64,000 bases of DNA, taken from NCBI RefSeq assembly GCF_000428485.1, contig NZ_AUAA01000003.1:123523-187522 (forward strand), in the 5' to 3' direction. Position 1 is the stretch's first letter; every line of letters begins with the position of its first letter. The stretch comes from Epilithonimonas tenax DSM 16811 (GTDB lineage Bacteria > Bacteroidota > Bacteroidia > Flavobacteriales > Weeksellaceae). Below the pieces are notes generated by a model, which was given only the letters and a program-made list of their open reading frames with translations, had not been told where the DNA came from and ran no database searches. This document shows, one piece after another, positions 27,959 through 36,626 of this stretch. Position numbers and translations under genes: made by a program.

Positions 27959-28927
27959 TCAATACAAAACCTCTTTCGTCAAAATACTTTCAATATTATC
28001 CGGATAATTGACCTCAATCAAATTCTCCGAATTGATCCAGTTTCTGATTTTTGTCGAATCCAATTTAGTCGAATTCGCAACGCCCATTTCGTGAAGTGCA
28101 AATGCATTGCATTCTTGTTCATATTGATTTTCGATTGGGATCACGAATAATTTTTTATCCATAAACATGGCTTCCGCAGGCGTTTCGAAGCCCGCGTTGC
28201 AGAGGATTCCTTCGCAGGATTCAAATAATTCAAGATATTTTTTCTCATCAATCGGGAAAATCTCGACATTGTTGAACTTCTGAACTTGTTTCGCATATTT
28301 GGAAAAAACCTTCCATTGAACATCAATTCTCGTCAGGAAATTGGTAATCACCTCATCCGAAAAACTGGGAAGATAAACCAAATAATGACCTTGATTTGTT
28401 GGATTCAGATTTCGGATTTTTTGTCTGATGACCGGCTTTTTGATATGCGAATTGTAATTTTCAAAATGAAAACCGATTTTCTTTTTGCAAGGCACGTAAC
28501 TATGCAAAATCAAACTTCCCAGCCAATCCTTTTTCTCAGGTTTCGGCGTTTCCTTAAAGGTCAAAGAAGCCTGGTGACTGAGTTCCACAATTGGCAGATT
28601 TTTCAATTTTGCTGCCCAACCTGTCAAGGGTTCAAAATCATTGATAATCAGATCATAAGTCGACAAATCTAAATCTTTAATAACCTTCGCCGCTTTGCAG
28701 AAATTGTTTTCAAGAAACGTCTTTTTGTACGACAATCCACCCGTTTTGTTATAAAGCAAAGACACGCCTTTGAAACGGAAATCGATATCAAAATCTGACT
28801 TCAACTGCGTTTGATGTCCACTTATCAAAGTGTCTACCAGCGCATGTTTTTTGAGAATCGGGATGATTTCCTGAGCTCTGGCGAGATGTCCGTTTCCTGT
28901 GCCTTGGAAGGCGTATAATACTTTCAT
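27959..28927 (-). CDS. GT-B (MurG/UGT-like) glycosyltransferase
   Basis: 322 residues. Starts MKVLYAFQGTGNGHLARA, the glycine-histidine loop of MurG/UGT-like GT28 enzymes, and has FESCEGILCNAGFETPAEAMFM near 255-276, the nucleotide-sugar site, then PIENQYEQECNA. Similar stand-alone proteins in Bacteroidota are annotated as teichoic acid or glycolipid glycosyltransferases. It follows the phosphoesterase gene by 13 nt, so a joint role in lipid or envelope modification is likely. Confidence 0.8.
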   Translation of the reverse strand: MKVLYAFQGTGNGHLARAQEIIPILKKHALVDTLISGHQTQLKSDFDIDFRFKGVSLLYNKTGGLSYKKTFLENNFCKAAKVIKDLDLSTYDLIINDFEPLTGWAAKLKNLPIVELSHQASLTFKETPKPEKKDWLGSLILHSYVPCKKKIGFHFENYNSHIKKPVIRQKIRNLNPTNQGHYLVYLPSFSDEVITNFLTRIDVQWKVFSKYAKQVQKFNNVEIFPIDEKKYLELFESCEGILCNAGFETPAEAMFMDKKLFVIPIENQYEQECNAFALHEMGVANSTKLDSTKIRNWINSENLIEVNYPDNIESILTKEVLY

Positions 28928-28940
28928 TAATTTGTGTTTT

Positions 28941-29792
28941 TTATATCATTTGAGTCACGATTTTCATCAGTTCCTCACTGTTTATTTCTTTTAATTCGTC
29001 AGGTTCATCGTCAGTTAAAGTGTGTTTTTCATCTTCATAGACAAAGAGTTTCCAGCCGCCGTTTTCGTATTCCAATGCGGAGAGATTTTCCACCCAATCA
29101 CCAGAATTCAAGTAGGTACATTTTCCTTTCTTTCCAATGACTTCACGGATTTGAGGCTGATGAATGTGTCCGCAAATCACGTAATCGAAATCATTTTCAA
29201 TCGCCAATTCGGAAGCCGTCAATTCAAAATCACCGATATATTTCACGGCTTTTTTGACATTATTTTTAATCTTTTTCGAAAATGAATATTTCTCTCTTCC
29301 CATTTTCTCCAGAAACCAATTTACCAGATTATTGAAGGCAATCAACATATCATAACCTTGTCCGCCCAGTTTTGCAATCCATTTGGAATGCTGAACCGAT
29401 GCATCAAAAACATCACCGTGAAAGATCCAGGCTTTTTTGTCGCCCAATTTCAAAACGTGTTTGTTGCACAACTTCAATTTTCCCAATTCGAAATCGGTGA
29501 AGTTTCGGAACGCTTCATCATGATTGCCTGTGATGTAAAAAACCTCCGATTCTTTGGTCGCAAATGAGATTAATTTCTTGACAACTTTCAAATGTGATTT
29601 CGGAAAATATGATTTTTTGAATTGCCAAATGTCTATGATGTCACCATTCAGAATTAAAGTCTTTGGCCGGATAGAATTGAGATAACGCAGTAATTCCTTC
29701 GCCTTGCAACCATAGGTTCCAAGATGAACATCGGAAATAATGACTATTTCAACATCACGTTTCATATTTGGATAAAGGGCGATTTCATTCAC
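28941..29792 (-). CDS. Calcineurin-like phosphoesterase (LpxH-like)
   Basis: 283 residues with the metallophosphoesterase blocks DVHLG, GDIIDIW, GNHDEAF and GHIHQPQ in order. The spacing and the long middle insert resemble UDP-2,3-diacylglucosamine diphosphatase relatives, which act in lipid A synthesis. Whether this is the true LpxH or a paralogue cannot be told from sequence. First gene of a two-gene unit with a glycosyltransferase. Confidence 0.85.
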   Translation of the reverse strand: MNEIALYPNMKRDVEIVIISDVHLGTYGCKAKELLRYLNSIRPKTLILNGDIIDIWQFKKSYFPKSHLKVVKKLISFATKESEVFYITGNHDEAFRNFTDFELGKLKLCNKHVLKLGDKKAWIFHGDVFDASVQHSKWIAKLGGQGYDMLIAFNNLVNWFLEKMGREKYSFSKKIKNNVKKAVKYIGDFELTASELAIENDFDYVICGHIHQPQIREVIGKKGKCTYLNSGDWVENLSALEYENGGWKLFVYEDEKHTLTDDEPDELKEINSEELMKIVTQMI

Positions 29793-29932
29793 AATCAGAT
29801 TTTTACAAAGAACGATTTCTAATTTGAACTGTGCGTGAATGGTATTTTATATTTGATGATGCGAAAACGGAAAAATTTCCTGATTGTCTTAATATTAATT
29901 TAAAAAATAAGTGGATATTCTCTCAAAAATAT

Positions 29933-29940
29933 TAGTTTTG
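29933..29940 (+). promoter_or_regulatory. Possible -7 element for the symporter gene
   Basis: TAGTTTTG about 168 nt before the start codon. The intervening leader contains a degenerate repeat-C-like stretch (CTTTGTG words). The 29793-30107 gap holds nothing else I can identify. Confidence 0.35.
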
Positions 29941-30107
29941 TTCAGTTACAATTTACATTGAGTTTTGCGGTGCTGAGATCCAAATACAAAGCACACAAAA
30001 ATTTTTAAAATTGAAACTGCTTTAGGGTCACAAAGCCGCTTCGCTAAAAAGAGATTTAAATCGCCGTGAACTTTGTGCTCAAAACATTTAAAATTATATA
30101 AAAAATT

Positions 30108-31343
30108 ATGAAAGGTCAGAATAAACTGTTTATCGCAATTATCGCCGCATTGATTTTGGGCGTTATTTTAGGAGGAGTCGTTCACACCAATTATCCGGAC
30201 TACTCGGAAGATTTTGCCAAGAACATCAAGTTGTTGGGAACCGTTTTTATCCGACTGATTCAGATGATCATTGCGCCGTTGGTTTTCTCGACCTTGGTTG
30301 TCGGAATTGCAAAAATGGGCGACATCAAGATGGTGGGACGTGTGGGAACGAAGGCGATGCTCTGGTTTATCACCGCATCTTTGGTTTCCCTCTCCATTGG
30401 TTTGGTTTTGGTGAATTGGCTGGAACCTGGCCACGTGACACAACTTCCGATCCAGGATGTTTCGTCCGCTTCTGACATTGTAAAAAACAGCAAAGGATTT
30501 TCTATGGAAGACTTTGTGACACACATTATTCCGAAAAGTTTATTCGAGGCATTTGCGACCAATGAGGTGCTTCAAATCGTGGTATTCTCTGTCATGTTTG
30601 GGATTGCGCTTGCTGCAATGGGCGAAGATTATGCAAAACCGGTTATCAAAGGTTTAGACATCATTGCTCACGCCATTTTAAAAATGGTGGGCTATATTAT
30701 GTGGGTAGCACCACTAGGCGTTTTCGGAGCAATTTCTGCGGTGGTTGCGACGAATGGTTTTGAGATTTTCAAAGTTTACGCCATCTATTTGCGTGATTTC
30801 TTTTTTGCGCTCGGCATTCTTTGGTTAGTATTATTATTAGTTGGTTATATGATTCTAGGCAATCGACTTTTCGAATTGTTGAGAAGAATCAAAGAACCTT
30901 TGTTGATTGCATTTTCCACCACAAGTTCTGAAGCTGTTTTCCCAAAATTGGTAGAAGAATTGGAGAGATTTGGCTGCAACAGCAGAATTGTGTCGTTCAT
31001 TTTGCCTTTGGGCTATTCCTTCAATCTGGACGGAAGTATGATGTATATGACCTTTGCCTCGATTTTCATTGCGCAGATTTACGGCATCGATATGCCTTTG
31101 GGACAACAAATCATAATGCTTTTGGTTTTGATGCTTACGAGTAAAGGAATTGCCGGCGTTCCGAGAGCAAGTCTGGTCATCATTGTTGCGGCGTGTGGCA
31201 TGTTTGATATTCCGGTAGAGGGAATCGCTTTGATTTTGCCAATCGACCATTTCTGCGATATGGGAAGAAGTATGACGAATGTTTTGGGTAATGCTTTAGC
31301 AACGTCTGCTGTGAGTAAGTGGGAAGGGCAGTTGGAGAGCTAA
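30108..31343 (+). CDS. Dicarboxylate/amino acid:cation symporter (DAACS family)
   Basis: 411 residues, eight or so TM helices plus two re-entrant loops. HP1 carries the serine-rich STTSSEAVFP near 268-277, TM7 the SFNLDGSMMYM motif near 305-315, HP2 the GIAGVPRASLVII stretch, and TM8 the DHFCDMGRSMTNVLGN motif. These are hallmarks of GltP/DctA proteins that take up glutamate, aspartate or C4-dicarboxylates with H+ or Na+. The substrate cannot be fixed. Confidence 0.93.
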   Translation: MKGQNKLFIAIIAALILGVILGGVVHTNYPDYSEDFAKNIKLLGTVFIRLIQMIIAPLVFSTLVVGIAKMGDIKMVGRVGTKAMLWFITASLVSLSIGLVLVNWLEPGHVTQLPIQDVSSASDIVKNSKGFSMEDFVTHIIPKSLFEAFATNEVLQIVVFSVMFGIALAAMGEDYAKPVIKGLDIIAHAILKMVGYIMWVAPLGVFGAISAVVATNGFEIFKVYAIYLRDFFFALGILWLVLLLVGYMILGNRLFELLRRIKEPLLIAFSTTSSEAVFPKLVEELERFGCNSRIVSFILPLGYSFNLDGSMMYMTFASIFIAQIYGIDMPLGQQIIMLLVLMLTSKGIAGVPRASLVIIVAACGMFDIPVEGIALILPIDHFCDMGRSMTNVLGNALATSAVSKWEGQLES

Positions 31344-31472
31344 TGAATGTCAATCTAAGAGAGAAATAAATTTTCAATTGCTTCAAGTATATTACGCTTG
31401 ATAATTCTAGTTTGTGTGGCAATTATCAATCATAGCATTTTGGATGATTACAACCATCAATTAAATTATTAT

Positions 31473-31670
31473 TTACAGCAATAGTATCATATTTAATCTT
31501 CTTAATACTATTATATAGTCACTAGAGTCTTTTACCTGCAATCTTCCGATCAACATATCTCGTTTTATACCCATTTCTGCATACAAGCCCTTTATGAGCT
31601 TAACCTCATACGTTTTTCCATTATAATTACCCTTCCATGTTTCTTATATTTTTATCTAAATTTTATAAAT
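31473..31670 (-). pseudogene. Remnant of a DUF6705 lipoprotein gene
   Basis: Two minus-strand frames give LDKNIRNMEG and then TWKGNYNGKTYEVKLIKG followed by a stretch ending at TAA (31473). This is the lipocalin-like core of DUF6705, an intact member of which is at 38754-39296. The signal peptide and C-terminal half are missing and a frameshift splits the rest. Confidence 0.5.
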
Positions 31671-31689
31671 CTGATAATGTGATAGGATA

Positions 31690-31932
31690 TTATTTTATCT
31701 CAAAACAATTTGTATATATCGCACCTGAATTATAACAATAAGTTCCTTTTGTCAATTTATTTCTTACACCTGACCCTACTTCTTTCAATTTTAACTCTTC
31801 ATCAAGTACTGTTAACCACTGTTGGATTTTACTTCGTAAAGGAGTTTTTTCTATTACTCTTGAGCTAAAGGGATATATCTCATCGAAATTAAATTTTTCA
31901 ATTTTAGTTTTTCTTAAAAGAGTGACGGTCAT
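31690..31932 (-). pseudogene. C-terminal fragment of an unknown gene
   Basis: 80 codons with normal composition end at TAA 31690; it contains KTPLRSKIQQWLTVLDEE and the Cys-containing tail CYNSGAIYTNCFEIK. The frame stays open upstream to 32073, but that part is translated repeat DNA (hairpin GAGCGTcACGCTC at 31951-31963), so the gene's true 5' end has been replaced. Family not recognised. Confidence 0.4.
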
Positions 31933-31947
31933 ATAATCCCCTGCTGG

Positions 31948-32130
31948 TGCGAGCGTCACGCTCGTACCCACAAATGAGGACACGAACAAGAAGCTTGCCC
32001 AAGCGGAGCACTCAACAACAACGGGAACCGAATGATCACAATTTGACTTTGAAGACTTAATAAAACATTCCACCCCTTCAGGGCTCTTCCTTCGTGGTAT
32101 ATCATTGACATCGGGTTTTACCCGAAGCTA
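31948..32130. repeat. Hairpin-rich repeat debris
   Basis: Contains the palindrome GCGAGCGTCACGCTCGT at 31949-31965 and TCGGGTTTTACCCGA at 32111-32125. Such GC-rich hairpins are out of character with the AT-rich surroundings and look like mobile repeat remnants. Confidence 0.5.
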
Positions 32131-32223
32131 CTAACAGTGAGCAACTTCGCAGCTCTCTCAATGGAAGTCATTGAAAGACAAAATCTTGCTTTTATTTTAA
32201 AAACTAGATTCGCAGACAAAATC

Positions 32224-32342
32224 CCATAGCCCTGATGGGAACGGCATCCTTTTTTGGCATTGCGGGGAAAAACTTCAATGAAGATACGGCACGCCAATCG
32301 CAATGACAAAAAAGATATAGTGGACAGCAGGTTCCCGGCTCC
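32224..32342 (+). repeat. Repeat family B, copy 2
   Basis: CATAGCCCTGATGGGAACGGCATCC at the left, AAGATATAGTGGACAGCAGG at the right. The central stem TTTTTTGGCATTGCG/CGCAATGACAAAAAA (one mismatch) differs in sequence from copy 1 at 6546-6650 but keeps the pairing. The rest of the 31.3-32.5 kb gap has no intact gene. Confidence 0.75.
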
Positions 32343-32512
32343 AAAAAATTTAATTAGAAATTAGAAGTGAGATTTTAGAGGTTAGAATTTTCAGAATTTT
32401 TAGCTGACAAACTAATCAGCTGACAACTGACCAACTCCACACAACCTGCCAAAAATCATCAACATAGACAAAATCACAAACCGTATTGATTCTAAATTAA
32501 TTTTAAAATCCG

Positions 32513-32520
32513 TAAATTTG
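32513..32520 (+). promoter_or_regulatory. -7 element of the Mrp gene
   Basis: TAAATTTG, 24 nt before the start codon. Confidence 0.45.
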
Positions 32521-32543
32521 CTGGATTAAGAATCAAAATTTTT

Positions 32544-33650
32544 ATGCTGACGAAATCAAAGGTTCAGGATTTCCTGAAAGAGATAGAAGTAGAAGATCTG
32601 GTGAATAATTTCCAGGTGATGGGCGACGATATTTATATTGATATGACAGCTCATTCTCCGGCAATGCACGAGAAAAAGAAACTGGAAGTAGCTATGAAGC
32701 AAGCTTTTGCTTCACAATTTGGGGAACAAGTGAATCTTAAATTGAAGATCACTTCTCCGGAACTGCCTGCAACGCCTGTGAATGAGATCAAAGGAAAACA
32801 GATCAACGGCATACAAAATATTATTGCCATCGCTTCCGGAAAAGGTGGCGTTGGAAAATCTACTGTTGCTGCCAATCTTGCGGTGACGTTGGCAACAATG
32901 GGTTTCAAAGTTGGATTGCTGGATGCGGATATCTATGGCCCGTCTGTACCAACAATGATGGACACCGATGGTCAAAAACCAATTTCTATAGAAGTCAATG
33001 GCAGAAACCTGATGAAACCTATTGAGAATTACGGTGTAAAAATGCTGTCAATTGGATATTTCTCAGGTGCTAATCAAGCAGTTGTCTGGAGAGGACCAAT
33101 GGCTTCGAAAGCATTGAATCAAATGATTCGTGATGCGGATTGGGGCGAATTGGATTTCCTCTTGATTGACCTTCCTCCGGGAACCGGTGATATCCACCTT
33201 TCTATCATCCAGGAAGTTCCGGTGACTGGCGCTGTGATTGTGAGTACGCCTCAACACGTTGCTTTGGCGGATGTGAGAAAAGGCATTGCGATGTTCAATA
33301 TGGAAAGTATCAATATTCCGGTTTTGGGACTGATAGAAAATATGGCTTATTTTACGCCGGATGAATTACCGGAGAATAAATATTATATCTTTGGCAAGCA
33401 AGGTGCTCAGTTTATGGCAGAAGATCTAGGAATTCCTGTTTTGGGAGAGATTCCTTTGATCCAAAGCATCAGAGAAGCGGGCGACGTCGGGAGACCAGCT
33501 GCGCTTCAGGAAGATTCTAAAATCTCTGAGATCTATGTGAAAACAGCTCAGAATATGATAGAAAGCCTGGTAGAAAGAAACAAAAGCCTGCCACCAACCG
33601 AAGCCGTAAAAATCACAACCATGGCCGGTTGTTCGCCTAAGAAAAAATAA
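32544..33650 (+). CDS. Mrp/NBP35-type Fe-S cluster carrier ATPase
   Basis: 368 residues: an N-terminal MIP18/DUF59-like domain (about 1-85), then a P-loop ATPase with the deviant Walker A GKGGVGKST near 98-106, DADIYGPSVPTMM, and DLPPGTGD near 210. The CxxC of many ApbC proteins is not seen; only a single Cys in the C-terminal MAGCSPKKK is. It carries 4Fe-4S clusters to target proteins. It is followed 6 nt later by a NifU-like scaffold gene, which fits a Fe-S assembly unit. Confidence 0.93.
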   Translation: MLTKSKVQDFLKEIEVEDLVNNFQVMGDDIYIDMTAHSPAMHEKKKLEVAMKQAFASQFGEQVNLKLKITSPELPATPVNEIKGKQINGIQNIIAIASGKGGVGKSTVAANLAVTLATMGFKVGLLDADIYGPSVPTMMDTDGQKPISIEVNGRNLMKPIENYGVKMLSIGYFSGANQAVVWRGPMASKALNQMIRDADWGELDFLLIDLPPGTGDIHLSIIQEVPVTGAVIVSTPQHVALADVRKGIAMFNMESINIPVLGLIENMAYFTPDELPENKYYIFGKQGAQFMAEDLGIPVLGEIPLIQSIREAGDVGRPAALQEDSKISEIYVKTAQNMIESLVERNKSLPPTEAVKITTMAGCSPKKK

Positions 33651-33656
33651 AATAAA

Positions 33657-33905
33657 ATGGATAATACAAATCAAATCCAGGAAGAACTGGTAACCAAGGT
33701 GATGAATGCTTTGGACAGCATTCGTCCTTTCCTGCAAAAAGACGGCGGTGATATTGAATTGGTAGATGTTCAGGAGAAGAAAGTGTTTGTAAAACTTTTG
33801 GGTAGCTGTTCCAGCTGTGGCATCAGCAGTTCTACGATGAAACTGGGTGTTGAAACTACCATAAAGCAGCACGCTCCGGAGATCGAAGAAGTCGTCAGCG
33901 TTTAA
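33657..33905 (+). CDS. NifU C-terminal-domain Fe-S scaffold protein
   Basis: 82 residues forming one NifU_C/Nfu domain with RPFLQKDGGDIELVDV and the cluster-binding CSSC at 51-54. It assembles or carries a 4Fe-4S cluster bridged between two monomers. Co-transcribed with the Mrp gene. Confidence 0.95.
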   Translation: MDNTNQIQEELVTKVMNALDSIRPFLQKDGGDIELVDVQEKKVFVKLLGSCSSCGISSSTMKLGVETTIKQHAPEIEEVVSV

Positions 33906-33910
33906 AAATA

Positions 33911-33948
33911 AAAAATCCCGATTCATTTTTTGATTCGGGATTTTTTTT
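33911..33948. terminator. Terminator of the Mrp-NifU unit
   Basis: AAAATCCCGATTCA and TGATTCGGGATTTT with a run of eight T; A/T tails on both sides make it usable by the convergent DUF1232 gene too. Confidence 0.85.
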
Positions 33949-34285
33949 ATTCTACTATTTCAGCATCCTGAATTTCTGGACGTCCTTTTCTTAATTGACT
34001 TTCCCAAAGCAGGAATTTATCCACTTCCTTCATCAACATTGGAATTGCCAATGCCAGAATTGCCAAATCATCCAAAGCTCCTACAATGGGAACAAAATCC
34101 GGAATGATATCTATGGGCGAAATCACGTAGATCAAAGCCAATGCTGGAATCAGTACGTCTGTGAATTTCATTTTATACTCACCTCTGTACCATAATTTGA
34201 ACATCCTGACAACAGAAGGGATCTTTTGGAGAAAACCTTTGTGTTTGATTGCTTCCTGAGCCAGTTTAAATTTTGAATATTTCAT
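33947..34285 (-). CDS. DUF1232 (YkvA) membrane protein
   Basis: 112 residues from the ATG at 34285. The central block YVISPIDIIPDFVPIVGALDDLAI is the DUF1232 signature and forms a membrane hairpin. The open frame extends to 34327, but that region lies in an AT-rich leader. Function unknown; related proteins are linked to envelope stress. Confidence 0.85.
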   Translation of the reverse strand: MKYSKFKLAQEAIKHKGFLQKIPSVVRMFKLWYRGEYKMKFTDVLIPALALIYVISPIDIIPDFVPIVGALDDLAILALAIPMLMKEVDKFLLWESQLRKGRPEIQDAEIVE

Positions 34286-34378
34286 TGTGTGTTTGTTTTT
34301 TATTTTTCGACTAATCAAATTTCGCAAATTCTATTCCAATCACTTCATAGAAAATCGTAATATTTTGTTAATTAATCA

Positions 34379-35395
34379 CTAAGTCAATCGGTCTGTCAGC
34401 TTTGCAAATTGTTTTTCTGCACTTTTCCCTTCGTACAGAATATCATAAACGGCATTGATGATGGGAAGCTTCAGCTTTTTCTCCTCACAGATAGAATAGA
34501 TCCCTTTCGTCGCGTAATAGCCTTCTGCAACCATACTCATGGACTGGATTGCCGATTTTACGGTGTAACCTTTTCCAATCAGGTTTCCAAGATTTCTGTT
34601 TCTTGAGAATAAGGAATAAGCCGTTACAATCAAATCGCCGAGATATGCGCTGTCATTTACATCTCTTTTTTCCGGGTAGATAGCTTCCAAGAAGGTTTCC
34701 ATCTCGCGGATTGCATTGGAAACATACACCGCAATGAAGTTGTCACCGTAGCCTAAACCGCTGGCAATACCCGCTCCTATGGCGTAGATATTTTTCAAAA
34801 TTGCAGAATACTCGTTACCCAGAATATCACAGCTTGTATTCACTTTTATATAACAGGAAGACAGAATGCTTTGCAAAACCTCGGCATCCTCTTTTTGCGC
34901 AACGGCCACGGTAAGATAAGACAAACGTTCCATCGCGACCTCTTCTGCGTGGCAAGGACCTGCAATTACTGCTTGATTCTTGAAGCCTATTTTGAACTGG
35001 TCTTTCAGGTAATGCGCCACGATATCATTATGCTTCGGAACGATACCTTTGATCGCGGAACAGAATAATTTGTCCTGGTATTCGCAGGTCATTTTTTCCA
35101 TAGATTCTGCCAAATAAATGGAAGGAACCGCCAGAATAATGACATCACTATTGGACACCAACTCATTGATATCTGTTGTGATCTGTAATTTTTTCAGGTT
35201 GAAGGAAACCGTTGTCAAATAAGTGGGATTATGACCACGTTGTTCTATGGCTCCTTTCACGAATTCATTCCGTACGCACCAGTTCACAGTTTTACAGTTT
35301 TCCGCCAGCATTTTGACAATGGCTGTTGCAAAACTCCCACTCCCTAAAACGCCTACACGTACATTTTTAGATGATTTAGTCAATTTCTTGCTCAT
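34379..35395 (-). CDS. gpsA: Glycerol-3-phosphate dehydrogenase [NAD(P)+]
   Basis: 338 residues: dinucleotide loop GVLGSGSFATA near 14-24, SAIKGI, GPCHAEEVA, the catalytic lysine in the AILKNIYAIGAGIASGLGYGDN block near 200, and DLIVTAYSLFSRNR. It makes sn-glycerol-3-phosphate for phospholipids. The variant GPCHAEE (usually GPSFA) is common in Bacteroidota. Confidence 0.95.
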   Translation of the reverse strand: MSKKLTKSSKNVRVGVLGSGSFATAIVKMLAENCKTVNWCVRNEFVKGAIEQRGHNPTYLTTVSFNLKKLQITTDINELVSNSDVIILAVPSIYLAESMEKMTCEYQDKLFCSAIKGIVPKHNDIVAHYLKDQFKIGFKNQAVIAGPCHAEEVAMERLSYLTVAVAQKEDAEVLQSILSSCYIKVNTSCDILGNEYSAILKNIYAIGAGIASGLGYGDNFIAVYVSNAIREMETFLEAIYPEKRDVNDSAYLGDLIVTAYSLFSRNRNLGNLIGKGYTVKSAIQSMSMVAEGYYATKGIYSICEEKKLKLPIINAVYDILYEGKSAEKQFAKLTDRLT

Positions 35396-35443
35396 ACTTT
35401 TTCTGCATTTTCATTTGTAAATATCTATTACTTTCTAAGATTA

Positions 35444-35451
35444 CAAATCTA
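35444..35451 (-). promoter_or_regulatory. -7 element of gpsA
   Basis: TAGATTTG on the minus strand, about 48 nt upstream of the start. Confidence 0.4.
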
Positions 35452-35570
35452 ATGCAATTTGTGAATTTACCTAAATCTAATTTGCGATTTACAATAATTT
35501 AAGAGTAATTAACTTTTGTTGGGTTAATTGCCCATAATGATGATTACGATTAATGAGAATAAAAATTTCC

Positions 35571-35578
35571 TATTTTTG
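35571..35578 (+). promoter_or_regulatory. -7 element of the M23 peptidase gene
   Basis: TATTTTTG, 25 nt before the start codon. Confidence 0.5.
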
Positions 35579-35603
35579 CAGTCCATTTTAAAAACTTCAA
35601 TTA

Positions 35604-36491
35604 ATGGTTAATTTCCTAAAATCGAAAAAGAAAAAGAATATAGTCCTTATTTTACTTTTAATGGCCTGCTTTGTTCAGGCAATGATCATCGCGAAGTTAT
35701 ACAATAGCGCAAACGATAAAGTCTATCAAGTCAATCTTGTCAAGATCAATAATGAGAAAGACAGCATCGATCATCTTCAGCTTAAAACAGACCTTGCGAT
35801 CGTAGATCAAAGCATCAGAAGCATCGACGGATTTCTGAAATCAAAAAACATCTCTGACCTTAGAATTGAAAATCTGGCCAAAGACAGCCTTCAAAACGAG
35901 GTTTATCTTGCAAAAGTGAGTAATCGCTACAGCCAGTATCTGATTGATCTTGAACAAAAATTGCAACAGGTCCCACTTGGAATCCCGAGTGACGGCTACA
36001 TCTCCTCCAACTTCGGCATCAGAAAAAACCCCATTCCTCCAAAAGCTGAAGCGTCAAAACTAGCGGCCCAAACTAATGTTGCTGAGGAAAAAGACAGCTT
36101 AGGAAATGTGATTAAAAGGCAAGCGATCGTCAAAGAAGATCAAAACGCTTCCAGCAATGCGCCTGCGGAGAAAGACCAGATGCAGTTTCATAAAGGTCTC
36201 GACATTGCCGTTGCTTATGGAAGTCCTGTTAAATGTGCAGCAGCCGGAAAAGTTGTTTTCGCTGGTGTAAAAGGCGGTTACGGAAATTGTGTCATCGTGG
36301 AACACGGCAATGGATTAGCAACACTTTATGGTCATCTTTCTGAGGTCTTGGTTGAGGCTAATGACAGAGTCAAAGTGGGGCAGATCATCGCAAAATCTGG
36401 CAATACAGGAAGATCGACTGGACCTCATCTTCATTATGAAGTTCATAAGAACAATCAACCAATCAATCCGAGGTTATTTTTGAATTTTTAA
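35604..36491 (+). CDS. M23 (LytM) peptidase, membrane-anchored
   Basis: 295 residues: an N-terminal TM anchor about 13-33, a predicted coiled region 40-120, and a C-terminal M23 domain with FHKGLDIA (zinc His near 198), AAAGKVVFAGVKGGYGNCVIVEHGNG, and HLHYEVH near 274-280. The order H-x-x-x-D and HxH is intact, so it should cleave peptidoglycan cross-links. A Pro/Lys/Ala-rich insert at about 140-185 splits the domain's N-terminal strand. Confidence 0.92.
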   Translation: MVNFLKSKKKKNIVLILLLMACFVQAMIIAKLYNSANDKVYQVNLVKINNEKDSIDHLQLKTDLAIVDQSIRSIDGFLKSKNISDLRIENLAKDSLQNEVYLAKVSNRYSQYLIDLEQKLQQVPLGIPSDGYISSNFGIRKNPIPPKAEASKLAAQTNVAEEKDSLGNVIKRQAIVKEDQNASSNAPAEKDQMQFHKGLDIAVAYGSPVKCAAAGKVVFAGVKGGYGNCVIVEHGNGLATLYGHLSEVLVEANDRVKVGQIIAKSGNTGRSTGPHLHYEVHKNNQPINPRLFLNF

Positions 36492-36583
36492 GAATATTAT
36501 TATTCATATGCTTCGAGAGCCTCAGCAGAACAACGCTGGTATTATTTGCAATTGAACATTTAAAGAGTTCTATAAATTAAGCA

Positions 36584-36617
36584 TAAAAAAAGCGATCCAA
36601 AATCTGGATCGCTTTTT
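36584..36617 (+). terminator. Terminator of the M23 gene
   Basis: AAAAAGCGATCCA-AAATC-TGGATCGCTTTTT. It also cuts the following toxin module off from upstream transcription. Confidence 0.85.
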
Positions 36618-36626
36618 AAATTATAA

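Noticed and set aside
32118..32309. Minus-strand ORF of 63 codons
   Set aside because: It lies across repeat B and hairpin debris and has repeat-derived codons; no protein family signal.
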